57,788 nucleotides of DNA. Source: Terana coerulea (lineage: Eukaryota > Basidiomycota > Agaricomycetes > Polyporales > Phanerochaetaceae). The stretch lies in NCBI GenBank assembly GCA_024811115.1, contig JAKOGH010000555.1, forward strand, positions 1 to 57,788. The letters run 5' to 3'. Below the pieces are notes generated by a model. It was not told where the DNA came from. It did no database searches and saw nothing but the letters and a program-made list of their open reading frames with translations. Shown piece after piece: positions 35,093-47,467 of the stretch. Position numbers and translations under genes: made by a program. Within the stretch, counting starts at the first letter, position 1, and each line of letters begins with the position of its first letter.

Positions 35093-36143
35093 ATGTCTTG
35101 GAGGAGAGTGCTACAAGTACCTGCCGTCGTGTGGTGCGTGCCCTCCTACATCAACCGCCGTCATGCTCACCCTTTGCTATTCAGACCCTACCGCTGTCCA
35201 GTCCAGTCGCTGCGTAGCTCAAGTACACAGTACGTTCTCCAGGCGTTGGTGTGTTTCCACAACCGCAACAACTATGGTCCCTCTGTAGGCACGGAGTCGG
35301 ATGTATCGACCCATACAGCTCGAGAGCGAATGCATCGACCCGTGTCCCCTCTACCTGAGACACTGGCAGACCTTATTCAATCCATCAAGCGTGGCATCTC
35401 TGGTGGGAAGGTTCAAGACGAAGGCACATCGGTTTCTTCAAACGTGCACGTATCGTTCTATCCTGGAGAGCTCATTGGACTGAACGTCGCAGCAGGACAT
35501 CGGACCCGCAATGTTTCTCTTCAACCAATGATGCATTGTGAGCATGATATTTAGACCTACTCCGTGCAGCGCAAGGGCTTACAGCGAGCGCCCAATACTT
35601 AGTGCACAATACGTTGCATCCCTGCACCCCGCATACCGCAGAGGGTTCTGGGCACGACGAATTGCGGAGCAGTATCGCTGGACGCAAGTCGGCAGGGACC
35701 GCATGGGCATCACATTGCGCGACGACCTCGAGTCACTGATGTGGACGGCGCTATGGTACGGCCTCATCGAACACGATGGGAACCTAGCCGTCCCATACCT
35801 TTACTGGAAGTCTCGTATGCATGGAGGTATGCAAGGAGCCATCGTCGACACCATCTTGGAAAACTCCTTCGTGAGCGACGAAACCCGTCTGAAGCTTCCC
35901 GCAGAGATATGGACCGCTTGCATACTGCTGCGCCGCTGTCTCCTGGGGCAGCAGGACCCAGAGAGCTACAGCATAGACGATGCTCACTGGTACGAAGAAT
36001 TCGCGAGAACGTACGAAGAGACTTTGGATGAGGACCCGCTCCGAGACTGCTGGCGATTGTTTGTGCATGTACAGAAAGCTCGAGAGTATTTTTCAATTAT
36101 ACGAACGGGAGGTCTTGTAACTATAAATTATGGTACACGATAA
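35093..36143 (+). CDS. Possible fungal kinase-like (FunK1-type) C-lobe protein, copy B
   Basis: This is a paralogue of the gene at 23616. Exon 1 reads MSWRRVLQ and contains MHRPVSPLPETLADLIQSIK and GISGGKVQ. It runs to PMMHC, where a GTGAGC donor begins an intron near 35538. The main exon has GFWARRIAEQYRWTQVGRDR, then LRDDLESLMWTALWYGLIEH, PYLYWKSRMHGGMQ, EIWTACILLRRCLL and DEDPLRDCWRLF, and ends TINYGTR with stop 36141-36143. It is open over about 200 codons without a frame break, in contrast to many genes in this window. As for copy A, only the DDLESLxW stretch recalls FunK1 kinases. No nucleotide-binding or catalytic motif is seen, so it may be a truncated pseudokinase or an unrelated family. 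Confidence 0.5.
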
Positions 36144-36273
36144 CAAGGACGACGCAATGGACTAGGACGATGTGCGATTGCGATACAGTAACGATAATAA
36201 TAACAACAATTGACAGGGTAACAACAAATCATATGGCTACAAACAACTGCGAACAAGGGTCCGATCCAAAAGC

Positions 36274-39200
36274 TCAAGTAGAGGGAAGTAACGAGAGAAG
36301 TTGCTGCAACGTCCGTACGTCGAAGCCGGCTCCGGTCCGTCGTGTCGTCACATCACCGCAGTCACTCTTGTTCAGCGCCACGATCTGCTTCAGCGTGAGC
36401 GAAGCGAGCGCGTTCTCGATCCGCATCCCGAGCGAATCCAGGAGCAGCATCAGCTCCGCGTCAGACGCCTTGTCGATGGCCGGCAGGAGCACGTCGGGGT
36501 TGCCGTAGACAAAGACTGGGTTGCTGTCATGGCGCGGCTCGTCGTCCGTCTTCGCAGTGCTCGCCTTGCGAGTCGGTAGAGGCCGGAAGATACGGGACGT
36601 GGTGAGTGTCTCGAGGCGCACACACAGCATCGCGAGCTCTTTCATCTGCTCGACGCTGAACTGCACCCTTGAGCCAGACAGCGAATCCGCCCGCAGGGTC
36701 TCGAGGAGCTCGTGGCGTCCAGCAAGCTCTTGAGGGTACACGAGAGACAGGGTCTCTGGCGCCTCCAGCCCCTTCAGCTTGAATTCGCCGATGGGTATAA
36801 TTTTCAGGCCGATGCGGCGGATAGCCTCTACGGCGGCGCTGGACTGCAAGTGCGAATACTCCGTGGCCGGCTCCGTGTCGAAGATGGTCGCATTGATCTC
36901 GCGGATGACGTCCGCGCTGACCGCAATCTGCCCGCCTTGCGCGCACCCGCTGATCCGCGACGCGCGATTGACGACAGGTCCGAGGTAGTCCATGCGATGC
37001 GTCGTCGGGTCCGGGTCCGGGATGGGGTTCCCGCAGTGGATGCCCATGCGTACCGACAAGCCGCGCGCGACGAGCTTGCCGGACTCGTCGTGCATCTCCT
37101 TCCCGTCCTCGCATTCCAGGATCTCCAGCGGCCATGGCAGCTGGAGCAGCTGCACCTGCACCGTGAAACACCACCACAGCGCGGCCATCGTCGTCGGGAA
37201 CGAGCACATGAACGCGTCGCCTTCCGTCTTGACCTCGTACCCGCCGCAGAAGCGCAGCTGGCGGCGCAGGAGGTTGTTGTGGAAGGAGATCGCGGTCTGC
37301 ATCCCGCCATTGGCTTCCCAGAGGTGCGTCGAGTTCCGAATGTCCGTGAAGACCAGCGCGACGTGGCCTTGAGGAGGCGGGATGGCGTCGTCGAGGCGTG
37401 AGATGTCGCGGTTGGTGATCTCGTCCTTCTTGAATCGGCGAGGAAGCAGATACAAATCGGGGTCAAGCGATGAATCCACCGTAGGCTGCCGCGAGCGGGA
37501 AGGAGCAAGACCGAAAAGACCGGCGACCGAGATAACCATGATCATGGTCGTGCCCTCCGCACCATAACTGATAGCAAAATCGCGCAGTTTCTGGGCGGCG
37601 ATCATCGGGTCGTCCGCTCCGAACGCGCAATGTCCACCGCCGTCTGGTATGACACGACGTCCCAGAGTCCTCGGTTGCCGATGATGACGAACTCGTCCAG
37701 CTCAGACAGGTCCCACTCTGTCACGTGGGGCCGCGCGTTGACAACCGGGAGGAGGTAGTAGAACCCGAACGAGCGCGAGACGTCGATGTCATCGTTCACA
37801 CAGCCCTTCGGCGACACCCAACCCTCCGCTGCCCGTATGCGGGTCGTCTCCGCCCGGTCGAACGGGTCGTGCTTGCACGAGAGCAGCTCGGCGTTGCCCT
37901 GCCGTGACATGACCGCGAGCGCGTTGCCCGCGTTCGCCACGAACAGCTTCTTGCCCGAGAAGTACAGCACCACGCCCGACGCCCCACTCCGCAGGCTGGA
38001 GTAGTCGACGGTGCCCGCGATCGGCACCGACGCGCTCGCGGTTGAGGGCCGCCGGCTGTCCCGGCTGTACAGATGGTCGTGCAGGCCGCGGTTCAGCTTC
38101 AGGAACGCGCGCCGCATGGCGTCCTTGACGTCTCCGGCACAGCTCGCCTGGTCGAGCCGGTCGAGCTCCTGCGAGAGCGCCTCGGGGAAGTGGTCGTGCA
38201 GCCACTTCGAGAGCTTGTTGTTGCTGCCGATGTGCGACGCGCGCCCGAACATGGCGAAGATCGCCTCGTCCTTCTGCTCCCGGAACTCGTTCTGGACGAG
38301 ATCGAACATGCTGAGGTTTTGCCCGAGCGTGTCGGCTATTCCGTACGCCATGTTGTAGACCGTCGAGAGCGACGTCCGCACTCGGCGGTCCTCGTTGTCG
38401 TCCGGGATGTTGGGAGCGAAGGTGGTCGTCACATCCATGAGCCCAAGCACTTTCAAGTCCTTCAGCTCGGAGAAGTCGGCCAGCTTGCGGTCGGAACCGT
38501 CCTTGAAGGGCGCCGCCTTGTGATCGGGCTTGATCTCAAGGCGCTTGTTGCCCGACAGGTTCAGATACCTCAAGTTCTGATTGAAATTCCTGCCATGCAA
38601 AGCTCAGCGCGCGTACAAACAGGCGGGGACGGGCAACGTACCAATTCCAGTCGAATTCCCAGTTGTTGATATTGTACTTGAGGGCGTTGCTACCAACATC
38701 GAGCACCGTCAGCGTCTTGATCTTCCCCAGCTCCTGCGGGAGACTCTGCAGCTTGTTGCCATTCAGAAACAGCATGCGCAGCTTCGTCAGCGAGGGCAGG
38801 TCCTCTGTAGGAAGGGCCGTCAGGGCGTTGCCACTAGGTACAGCTCCTCCAGGTGCGCGAGGCCTTTCAGGAACGATGGAGGAATGATGGTGATGTGGTT
38901 GAAGGAGAGGTTGAGCACCTTGAGCTCGCGCAGCAGGGTGAGCGAGTGAAGGTGGTCCTCGGTGAGTCGGTTCTCGCCGAGATACAAGCGTTCCAGCGAG
39001 AACGCGAGCGGCGGTATGTTGCGGGTGCCGATGGAGCTTGTGGTGGATGTCTTCCTCTCCATGTACGCCGAGGCAAGCAGAGACGACGGAGGTGACGCAG
39101 AGATGCCGACCGAGGGCGATGTCGCCGGTTCGAGGCCGGAGGGGCCGTTGATGCAACCGAGCAGGTTAGACGTGACGTTGATCACGTACAGCGATGCACA

Positions 39201-42060
39201 TTCCCATATCGCGCTGGGCAGCTCCTCGATACTGTTGTTGTGCGCCTCCAAGTGCTCAAGCCGTTGTAGCTTTTCCGATGCTGTCCGGGAGCCCGTACAG
39301 CTGGTTGTTTGAGCAAGAGAGAAGTCGCAATTGGGTGAGCTCGCCAATGGAGTCGGGCAGAGTGCGGATGGCGTTGTGGTCAACTCTCAGGGTGCGGAGA
39401 GACGTGAGATGCGCGAGGGCGAGTTCATCCAGAGAAGAGAGTTTTGCGTGCGAGATGTCCAGGGTGCTCATAGCGAACGGCTGGCCCACAGGGCCGGGAT
39501 GGAGGGTGAGCTGGGTGATGTCGTTATGTGAAGCGTCCAGGGTCTGCAGGGAAGGGCCGAACGACAAATCGAGCGCGTGTATGATGTTGTGGTCTGCCGA
39601 GATCATCTCGACACGAGGGAGCAGGCAGACGGCGGAGAGGTCGGACAAATGATTCCGTCTGCAATCCAGCACACGAAGGCTGACCAGCGACTGGGAGCGG
39701 TGAGGGAAGCACGACACTTGGTTGCCGATGATGATCATACGCTCGAGCCGCGTGAGATCCCCGATTTCCTCTGGAAGTTCCGAGATAAGGTTGAAAGGAG
39801 ATGTCGAGGTCGATCAGTTCCGGAAGTTTGCATACAACCTCGGGAAGCTGCTTAAACTTGTTATTCGAGATGTTCAGCTCCCGCAACGATCGTAGCTTGG
39901 GAAAGTACCAAGGCAGTCGCTCCATACCGTTGTTCTGCAGCTTCAGCGACCGGAGCCCGGGGATATGATCTAGGGCTGCGTCGTCCAGGTTGGTGATCCG
40001 ATTACACGACAGGTCCAGCCGGTGCAAGCTGGTACAATGTCGGACGCTTGTTGGGACCTTTTTCATCGACATGTTTTGAAGACGCAATACGCGAAGAGTG
40101 GTGCACGCTTGTATGAAGTCCAGAGGAATTTCCAGCATGGGATTTCGCGACAGATTCAGCGAGACGATCGCATCGGCGTGTCCATGGAGAATAACGGGTA
40201 TTGTTCGCAGTGCTCGAGCGCCAAGGTCCACAGACTCGAAATTGTCGAAGACCAGATCCTCATCCTGAAACCAGAAAGTCAGTTTCATATGTCTTGTCAG
40301 TTCAAAAAGGACTGACCGCAGGGCCTAGCACGTTACTCTTGTAAACAAATTTCATCAGGTACTGTATATCCTCGGCTGCCATCGCTTTCAGGTTGTCGAT
40401 CTCCTCGTACCCGACCTGCTCCAGCCGACGGCGGATGATGCTCGCGGGCTTCTCCGTCAACGCAAGCACCCGCTCTGGCGCAGAGAACGCTTCAGAGACC
40501 GGCCACGCAGCAAATCGCGAGCACACAACGGCGCACCTCGTCCCCGCTCCTTCAGGTACAGCCGGTGCTGCTCCCGGTTCGCGTCCAGCAGCATCTTCGT
40601 GTTCAGGTACGGCACGAGGTCCGTCACCGTCGTCTTGAGCGACATGGACGCGACGTGGTAGCTCCCGTTGTCGCGGTGCACGCGGATCCGGTACGGCTCG
40701 TCGCGGTCGTCGTACGCGCGCCGCCCGGGGCCCGACACGCTCAGCGTCTGGCGGTGCCGCCGCTTGCGCCGCCGCTCCGGCCCGCGTGCGTCCTCGCCCT
40801 CGGACGAGCTGCCCTCCGCGAGCAGGTCCGCGTCGTCCGCGCCGCGGTCGACGACCCACGACTCGGGCGCGGTCCACGACGGGTCGTCGTGCCCGCGCAG
40901 CGCCGGCACGCTCGCGGAGAACGGGGGCACCGTCTTCGGCGAGATCTTGCGGTCGAAGAGGTGCTTACTCGCGGGCTTGCGCTTCGCCCCGCCGCGGGCG
41001 GCTGGAACGGGTTGCTGAAGAGCGTCGGCGGGCCGCTCGGCAGGGACGTGGTCGAGCCCGCGAGGAAGGCGTGGTGCGAGGACGAGAAGTCGGAGCTGTG
41101 CGTGCTCGAGTGCGCCGACGACTCGAAGCCGCTGCTGGGCGAGCTGGGCACGCCGGCGTAGAGCGACCCGTGCACATCGGAACGCGCGGTGAGGTCGATG
41201 ATGCCCTCCATGTTGTCGAGGTCCTTGTCCAGCCTGAACTCGGTGTCTTTTTCTGGTACGGGTGGGGGCTCGTCTACAGCGCGTTTTCTTCCCTTGCGAT
41301 ATGTCTTGGATGAGGTCGAAGCCGGAGGGGACCCCGGGGGCGGCACATACGGAATGTAGGTCGGCGAAGGCACGGAGGGGACAGGGTGTTCTGCTGAAGA
41401 CGCAGTGAGATCGAGCTTGATGGGCCGCAGCCGGCTCCGAGACCTCGTCCGCTTGATAACATCGAGGAACGCCGACGTTTTCTTCTTCACTTCGCGGTTT
41501 GCGCGCGGCTCGGTGTGGGTGGCGAATGAGTTGAGGGTGGCAGTCGAGCTGCTGTTGATGCTGAAGTGGTCACTTCCGGTGCTCCCATTGCGCTGGCTGG
41601 AACTGGCCGAGGGACGGCTGCTACGGAGGCTCGACGTGTCGGAATTGCGGGCCAAACGGCTCGACGGCGCAATAAGCGGGAGTGCTAACGTTGAGGGATT
41701 CGTTTTCGGCGAGGCAGGGCTTTGTGCGCAGGCTGATGGACGAGGGTTAGCATGCGATACTGTGATTATATTTCAACTTCGAGCAGTGCTACCGGCCACG
41801 TTGGTGAACGGGTGCAGCGCTGAGAACATGGTCCCTTCAGCGCAACGCCGCGCTCGCAGGCGACGCTTCTCCGACCCTGAATGGCACCAGCAAGAAGGAA
41901 ACAGACGCACAGGTTCGGGCTCAGGCTCAGCAGGGGGCCCATCGTCAAGCCACGGGGCGATGATGCCTGTGTCCGTCGACGGCGCGTGCGGCTGCAGGTC
42001 TTGCGGCGGCAGAAAGTCATCCGAGACGTCCAGCGTGATGGCGGAGGAGATGAGGCTCAT
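36274..42060 (-). CDS. CYR1: Adenylate cyclase (fungal Cyr1/Uac1 type)
   Basis: This enzyme makes cAMP from ATP for protein kinase A signalling and is usually membrane-associated and Ras or G-alpha regulated. Its domain order is that of fungal cyclases. A Ser-rich N-terminus starts MSLISSAITLDVSDDFLPPQ (42060). The Ras-association part contains SYHVASMSLKTTVTDLVPYL. An LRR array has LRSLKLQNNGMERLP and SLRTLRVDHNAIRTLP. The PP2C-like domain contains SGASGVVLYFSGKKLFVANA. The class III cyclase core has FTDIRNSTHLWEANGG and YEVKTEGDAFMCSFPT, with both metal-binding Asp residues. Introns lie at 41733-41792, near 40490-40545, 40275-40320 and 38591-38640. Five single-base frame breaks occur: near 37611-37620, 38834-38838, A4 39271-39274, 39794-39796 and C4 40988-40991. 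Since cyclase residues are preserved on both sides, assembly indels are more likely than loss of function. Confidence 0.9.
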
Positions 42061-44269
42061 GGTCGGGGGCCGCGGCCGTCGGGCGAGTGCAGGGAGGGGC
42101 CTCCGCGACCAGCGACCTTGGCGGCGGCGACGGCGACGGGGGCAGCGACGAAAGCGTTCAGGACAACGTCGAGAGGCCGTCTTGACATCTTGCATTGCTT
42201 TCGGCGTGCCGGACGGGCGTTGCCGATCAGTGCGCCCAATCAGGCAACGCCGCCGGCATCCAACCGGCATCATCGTGTTTCCCGAGCGCTTCGCATGGCG
42301 TCGAGCACACCTCCTTGCGTCGCAACCACCACCATCCACTGCTGAGGCGTCGGTATCATCCAGCTTTGTATACCAGCCTTCGAATTTTTCACCATAAGAG
42401 ACATTGACTTATTGCCGCTACCCATAAAGCTTGGACTCCTCTGCCGCTCAGCTGGCTGCAGAAAGCACCATTCTCCGCTGCCTTCCCCGCCTTGCGTGAG
42501 TGTACTCACCACTTGACACAGGTCGTTAGGGAACGCCGGGCACAACGACTGGCCTTCTCTCGACAAGCTGCGTTCGGCGGAGTATGCGCCATTCACTCTT
42601 CGGTCCGACCACGGGTGTCCGCACTCATCTGTGAGAAGCTGCTTCCCAGGACGTGCAGAAGTCGTGATCCTTGGGTCTCCTCGCATCTGTCTTTACAGAC
42701 AAATTGCCTCACCTGTTCTTCCACAAGGGATTATGGACAGGGCTATTGGCAGACGAAAATCGATGTTGCGTCAACGCCGGACTTTCTGTCATGTCCGTGC
42801 ACATCGCAAGAGGAAAGTAGATGGAGCCTAAGGGACATCACGCTATGCGGCGTGCGTACCAGTGTTGTTTTCGGCAGATTACCACACGTGAGTTCATAAT
42901 TCCTACCAGCATTGGACAAGGAAGCTCAAGACCGCCCGTTTTCACACAGGAATGATTTCATTTACAGTGGCGTGCATCGTGAGCAGTGCCTTCGACCATA
43001 TTGCCTCCACTTGGATTTACGACCAGGCTCCTCTCAAGCCGCTCGCCCAAACAGCTGCACACGCCAAATTGCGCTCGAGAATTTGAGAAGCGTGTCCGCT
43101 GTTACCATGACAAACATATACGACTCACTATCTCCGTGATCATGCCACTGCTTTGCGCACACTGGAGGTTCTTGTGATGCGTTCAGCGACGCTGTGTCTT
43201 ACGTAGAGTGCACGGCAAATAGATGTTCGTGAAAACTTCTCTTATACACAGGCCGGCGTGACTTCTTAGTTACTTCGGCTTTCTACGTCTCAAGGCTGTT
43301 CACATATAGACGTTCACACATGGTGCGGACTGGGTTTTCATCACTCTACGTAGTGATATATTCTTTTCCGCCAGACTCATCGTCCGGTTCACCGAGATCT
43401 GCACAGCTGCTTTATGGTACGTTCGTCGCAATCGTCGCAAGCTTCAGAGGCAGCCCATCCGCCTCTGCTCGTGTCTACTTTGATGTCGATTGGCGTTGCA
43501 AGTTCCAGCAGATGGATGGTATATTTTCCACGCTGTCCGTCGGCGGTCGTTTCAGTACTTTGACAGCATTGAACAGGCGCCACATATGCCTTATTAGGTT
43601 AGCTGATCTGCCAGCCTAGGCCACTATTTTCTGCTCACCAAAACTGCAGCGTTGCGCCTCCCGGCTGGAGCGGGAGCAGCCCGGACGCCACGCAGAAATC
43701 CTCGTCATTTATTTTTTCAGGCTGCTCGATCCCTCTCGATCCTGCGAGGTCTCGGCCCTCGATCCGGGCACACTAAAACGATGCGAGCCCGTGTTTTTAC
43801 AGTACTGGGCGTTTCGAGCGCGGCTGCTGTGCGCATGTGCATCAGTTTCCTTCCTCCCATCACAGCGTCCACGCAGAACCCCCATTCGCACTCAGGCACA
43901 CATGAATCCGCTGCCAGATACCACAGCCGCCAGACGCTGGCGTACCTGTGGAGATGTCAACAACTTCGATTTACGAAAGGGTGAGATTGTGCGCGATAGC
44001 ACCGGCGGAGTCGGCTATGTGGCTCATTATTAGGGGCGGGGATGGCGGCGGTGGCCAGCTAAGTACGCTGCGCAAAGCGGCGACGCAAAGCGCGGCGTCG
44101 GGGGTGGCGGTCGCGGGGGTGCACTGCCAAGTACGAGCGATCAAATATGCGTCCCGTTGACCTCTTCTTTCGCCAGATAAGGCATGGTCTCCCAGGCCCC
44201 CGCAGCCCTGCGATCCGAACGCGGTATCAAGACAGCAGCCATGTTGGCAGCCGATAAGGTTGGCAGACG
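42061..44269. other. 2.2 kb between adenylate cyclase and permease 1
   Basis: This is the divergent upstream region of adenylate cyclase (minus) and permease copy 1 (plus). No gene is supported. ORFs of up to 150 codons overlap on both strands and lack motifs. The adenylate cyclase ORF is open upstream of the chosen start to 42339, but that part is Arg-rich and judged to be 5' UTR. Confidence 0.4.
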
Positions 44270-44276
44270 TATAAAA
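44270..44276 (+). promoter_or_regulatory. TATA box of permease copy 1
   Basis: TATAAAA lies 54 bp before the start codon, within a block (ACGTATAAAACCGCG) that is also present before permease copy 2 at the same distance. Conservation in both copies supports a promoter element. Confidence 0.65.
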
Positions 44277-44329
44277 CCGCGCCGCGCGTCCGTCGCCGAC
44301 CTGCTCTCACCCTCCCGCCGCCGCCCACC

Positions 44330-46620
44330 ATGTCCGTCGACCCCAAGTACGGGTCCAGCGAGAAGATCCAGCCTGAGGACCATGTCGTCGATGCCTCCGA
44401 CTCCGAGGCCGGCCACGGCCTGCCCCACCATGACCTCCAGCGGACGATGAAGAACAGGCACATCGCCATGATCAGGTGTGTGTCGCCGAGTGTCCTTGCT
44501 GTCGAGTGTTCACCAATTTTTTGGGTAGTATCGGCGGTGTTATTGGTACCGGTCTTTTCCTCGGTACGGCTGGCTCGCTGCAGAACGGCGGTCCCATCGG
44601 TCTGCTCCTCGGATACGTCGTCGTCGGCACCATCTGCTACTCTGTGTACGCCCATGTCCCTTCGTCGCTCTTGGAATCAGCTGACTGACCCGCGGAAACA
44701 CAGCATGATCTCGCTCGGCGAGATGATCTCGTACCTGCCCATCCCCGGAGGTCACATCGCGTTGGCGGAGCGGTTCGTCGATCCCGCATGGGCGTTCACC
44801 CTCGGCTGGAACTACTGTACGTTGTCCCACGTCTCTCACCGTCCGATGCCAGCTTGACGTCTTGCTCGCAGGGTACAACTGGGTCATCATTCTGCCTGCG
44901 GAGCTCAGCGCGGCAGCCGTCCTCATAGGGTTCTGGTAAGGCTGTGTTCCTTATCTATACCCGATTTCCCCTCTGATGTGTGCATTGTAGGAACCAAGAA
45001 ATCAACCAAGCGGCATGGGTGACGATATTCCTTGCTGTCGTCGTTGGTATCAACATGTTTGGCGCAGGTACGTGCGCAGCTACTCGAGCGGCTAAGTTGT
45101 GTTGCCCGAAGGTGGAGATTACTCGAAGTGTTGTGCTTTGTTCGCTCCGCTGTGCCCCGAGTGGTGGATGCTCGACCTCCATTGACTGCTCTCAGCCCTG
45201 CAGTCTGGAGTTACCTCCGTCACTGACGGAGGTAACTCCAGCTTCCCGCGATCTCCAGTCACCTCGACCACCTCCCGGCCACGTTACAGTTGATGTCTTA
45301 ATGGAACTGACACGTTGTGTTCTGCAGCCGCCTATGGCGAGGCCGAATTCATTTTCGCGTCCATCAAGGTCATCACGATTACGGGCCTCATCATTCTGGG
45401 TATTGTCCTCGACCTGGGCGGCGGCCCGAACCACGACCGCATCGGCTTCCGCTATTGGAAGCACCCGGGGCCGTTCGCCCAGTTCGACGGCATTTCCGGC
45501 AACACGGGCCGTTTCCTCGCGTGGTGGGCGGTCATGACCCAGGCCGCGTTCTCCTTCATTGGCACGGAAATCGTCGCCATCGCCGGCGGCGAGGCCCGCA
45601 ACCCCAGGCGCAATATCCCCAAAGCGTGAGTGCTGTCATACCAAACCGTGTTATTTCTATCATTTTAACATTGGGTCGTAGGATTAAGCGGGTCTACGTC
45701 CGTATCCTGCTGTTCTACATCGGGGCGTCACCATTATTGGCCTCCTTGTACCGTTTGACCACGCGGACCTGGGCTTGACTACGAACAACGCCGCCAAGTC
45801 GCCCTTCGTTATTGCGATCAAGACTGCTGGCATCAAGGGCCTGCCGTCTGTCATCAACGCCGCCCTCCTGACGTCCGCCTGCTCGGCCGGCTCGAGTGAC
45901 CTGTACAGCAGTTCCCGCGCGCTCTGTATGCCTCCCGCTCTCCCTCCCATCGCGTTGACACTCACCCCCGCTCTCATCCCACAGACTCGCTCGCCCTGAA
46001 CGGCAACGCGCCGCGCGTCTTCGCGCGCACGACGCGCTGGGGCCTGCCGTGGATCGCGGTCATCGTGTCCTCGCTGTTCGGGCTGCTCGCGTACATGGCG
46101 GTCAGCGCCGGCGCGGGCAAGGTCTTCGGCTGGTTCGCGAACATGACGAGCGTCGCGGGCCTGATGAGCTGGTTTGGCATCTCCGTCACCTACGTGCGCT
46201 TCTACGCCGGCATGAAGGCGCAGGGCATCGACCGCCGCACGCTCCCGTTCGCGTCGCGCCTGCAGCCGTACGCGGGCTGGTACGCCGTGATCTCCACCTG
46301 GGTCATCTGCTTCGTGCGTCCCCGTCCCCTTTGCCCTTTCCTGCACAACTACTGACATGCGTGGGTGTGTGTGGGATGCAGTTCAGCGGGTGGCAGGTGT
46401 TCATAAAGGGCCACTGGGACACGGCGACGTTCGTGACGAACTACCTGCCGTTCGCGCTGTTCCCGATTATGTACGTCGGCAGCCGGTACTGGCGCCGGGC
46501 GTCGTTCCGCCGGCCGGAGGACATGGACTTCAAGTCGGGCCTGGCGGAGATCGAGGCGGCGACGTACGACGAGCCGCCGCCGCGCAACTGGGTCGAGCGC
46601 GCGTGGGCGTGGCTGATGTG
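44330..46620 (+). CDS. Amino-acid permease (APC/YAT family), copy 1, one frame break
   Basis: This plasma-membrane protein takes up amino acids by proton symport and has about 12 membrane segments. The start MSVDPKYGSSEKIQPED precedes a cytosolic tail, and IGGVIGTGLFLGTAG is the family's first membrane motif. Later blocks are YLPIPGGHIALAERFVDP, AYGEAEFIFASIKVITITG, SFIGTEIVAIAGGEARNPRR and SSDLYSSSRALY. It ends NWVERAWAWLM. There are about nine exons. Several introns have GTACGY donors, and one of about 260 nt (45069-45329) contains a perfect palindrome. Compared with copy 2 one base is missing at the G4 run 45722-45725 (FYIGGVTVIG region), so the protein would stop early unless this is an assembly error. 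The substrate range cannot be told. Confidence 0.88.
45205..45241. repeat. Perfect 37-bp palindrome inside a permease intron
   Basis: Two 18-nt arms, CTGGAGTTACCTCCGTCA and its exact complement, are separated by a single C. The intron of copy 2 at the same place has only an imperfect GGTGGAGGTAACTTGAGGTG-type inverted repeat. It may be the core of a foldback MITE or a transcript hairpin. Confidence 0.8.
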
Positions 46621-46889
46621 ATTCTCTGTTTCGTGTGCCATATTGTACAATTCTATAATGCTATGTGTTGTGTTTCTGCTGTAGGCTACCTGTGGGATAT
46701 ACTGGGGATCAAAATTGTTATGTTTATAACCTCGCGCAGCATTGCTTCGAGATGTCTCACACACTCACAGCGGAGGAACTCTAGTATGTGTTACTGAGTG
46801 TGAATGGATAGAGGAGCTCCGTGATCACACGCCCTCGCAGTGAAGCGAGCTTCGTGTGCGTATGCAGTGACATCCAGCGAGGAGTCGAC

Positions 46890-47060
46890 AGTAATCACAG
46901 TTGCAGATAACTCATCCTCGTATTTAAGAAAATGGACAGCACTAGGCAATTTCTTCGCACTAGAAACGGGTATCGTCATTGACGTTTTCGCACGGGGCTT
47001 CTGGCAAGAGTGTTGACCGAGCTCCACAAGCTTTGCGACGTTGATCATTTAATCGTGCAA
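46890..47060 (+). pseudogene. F-box gene 5' relic in unit 1
   Basis: The stretch AGTAATCACAG followed by ATGGACAGCAC and the sequence for GLLARVLTELHKLCDV-like residues match the start of the F-box gene at 53720 (HLTRISDELHKL). Frame and F-box core are lost after about 170 bp. It is the same relic as at 51800 in unit 2. Confidence 0.55.
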
Positions 47061-47467
47061 ATTCTGGGATGCAGCGCATCTCGGAGACATAACACATGAT
47101 GTAGGATGGCAAGACAATGTATTGTGTGGTGAGTCCGACGATAGTAAAACATCAGACTCTCAATGCGAGAGGGGGGAGCAAAGGCAATTGCCGGGAGAAT
47201 GGCGCTCTGGTTCCTCCGGTTTCGCAAGTGTTCCGTTAGACAATGCTTTGGTAAGAAACCAAGTACGACGACTTGAACCATGTTCGTACGCGGGCCGCTG
47301 TCTCAGAACGTGGATACTGTTACGAGCTCATGGGGCTTCATAACTGCGTTATCTGCCCAAAAGATTGCAGGATGCCTATGTATGCGGTGATGTTCTCCAT
47401 CTCGGAGGCCCGAATGCCTTCAAGTCGGTGTGGCTGGCTCATATATATCACGTACTGTCTGAGAGTC

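Noticed and set aside
40565..41161. Long plus-strand ORFs opposite adenylate cyclase and the Zn2Cys6 gene
   Set aside because: Shadows of GC-rich coding sequence on the other strand; no motif, and the minus-strand proteins explain the openness.
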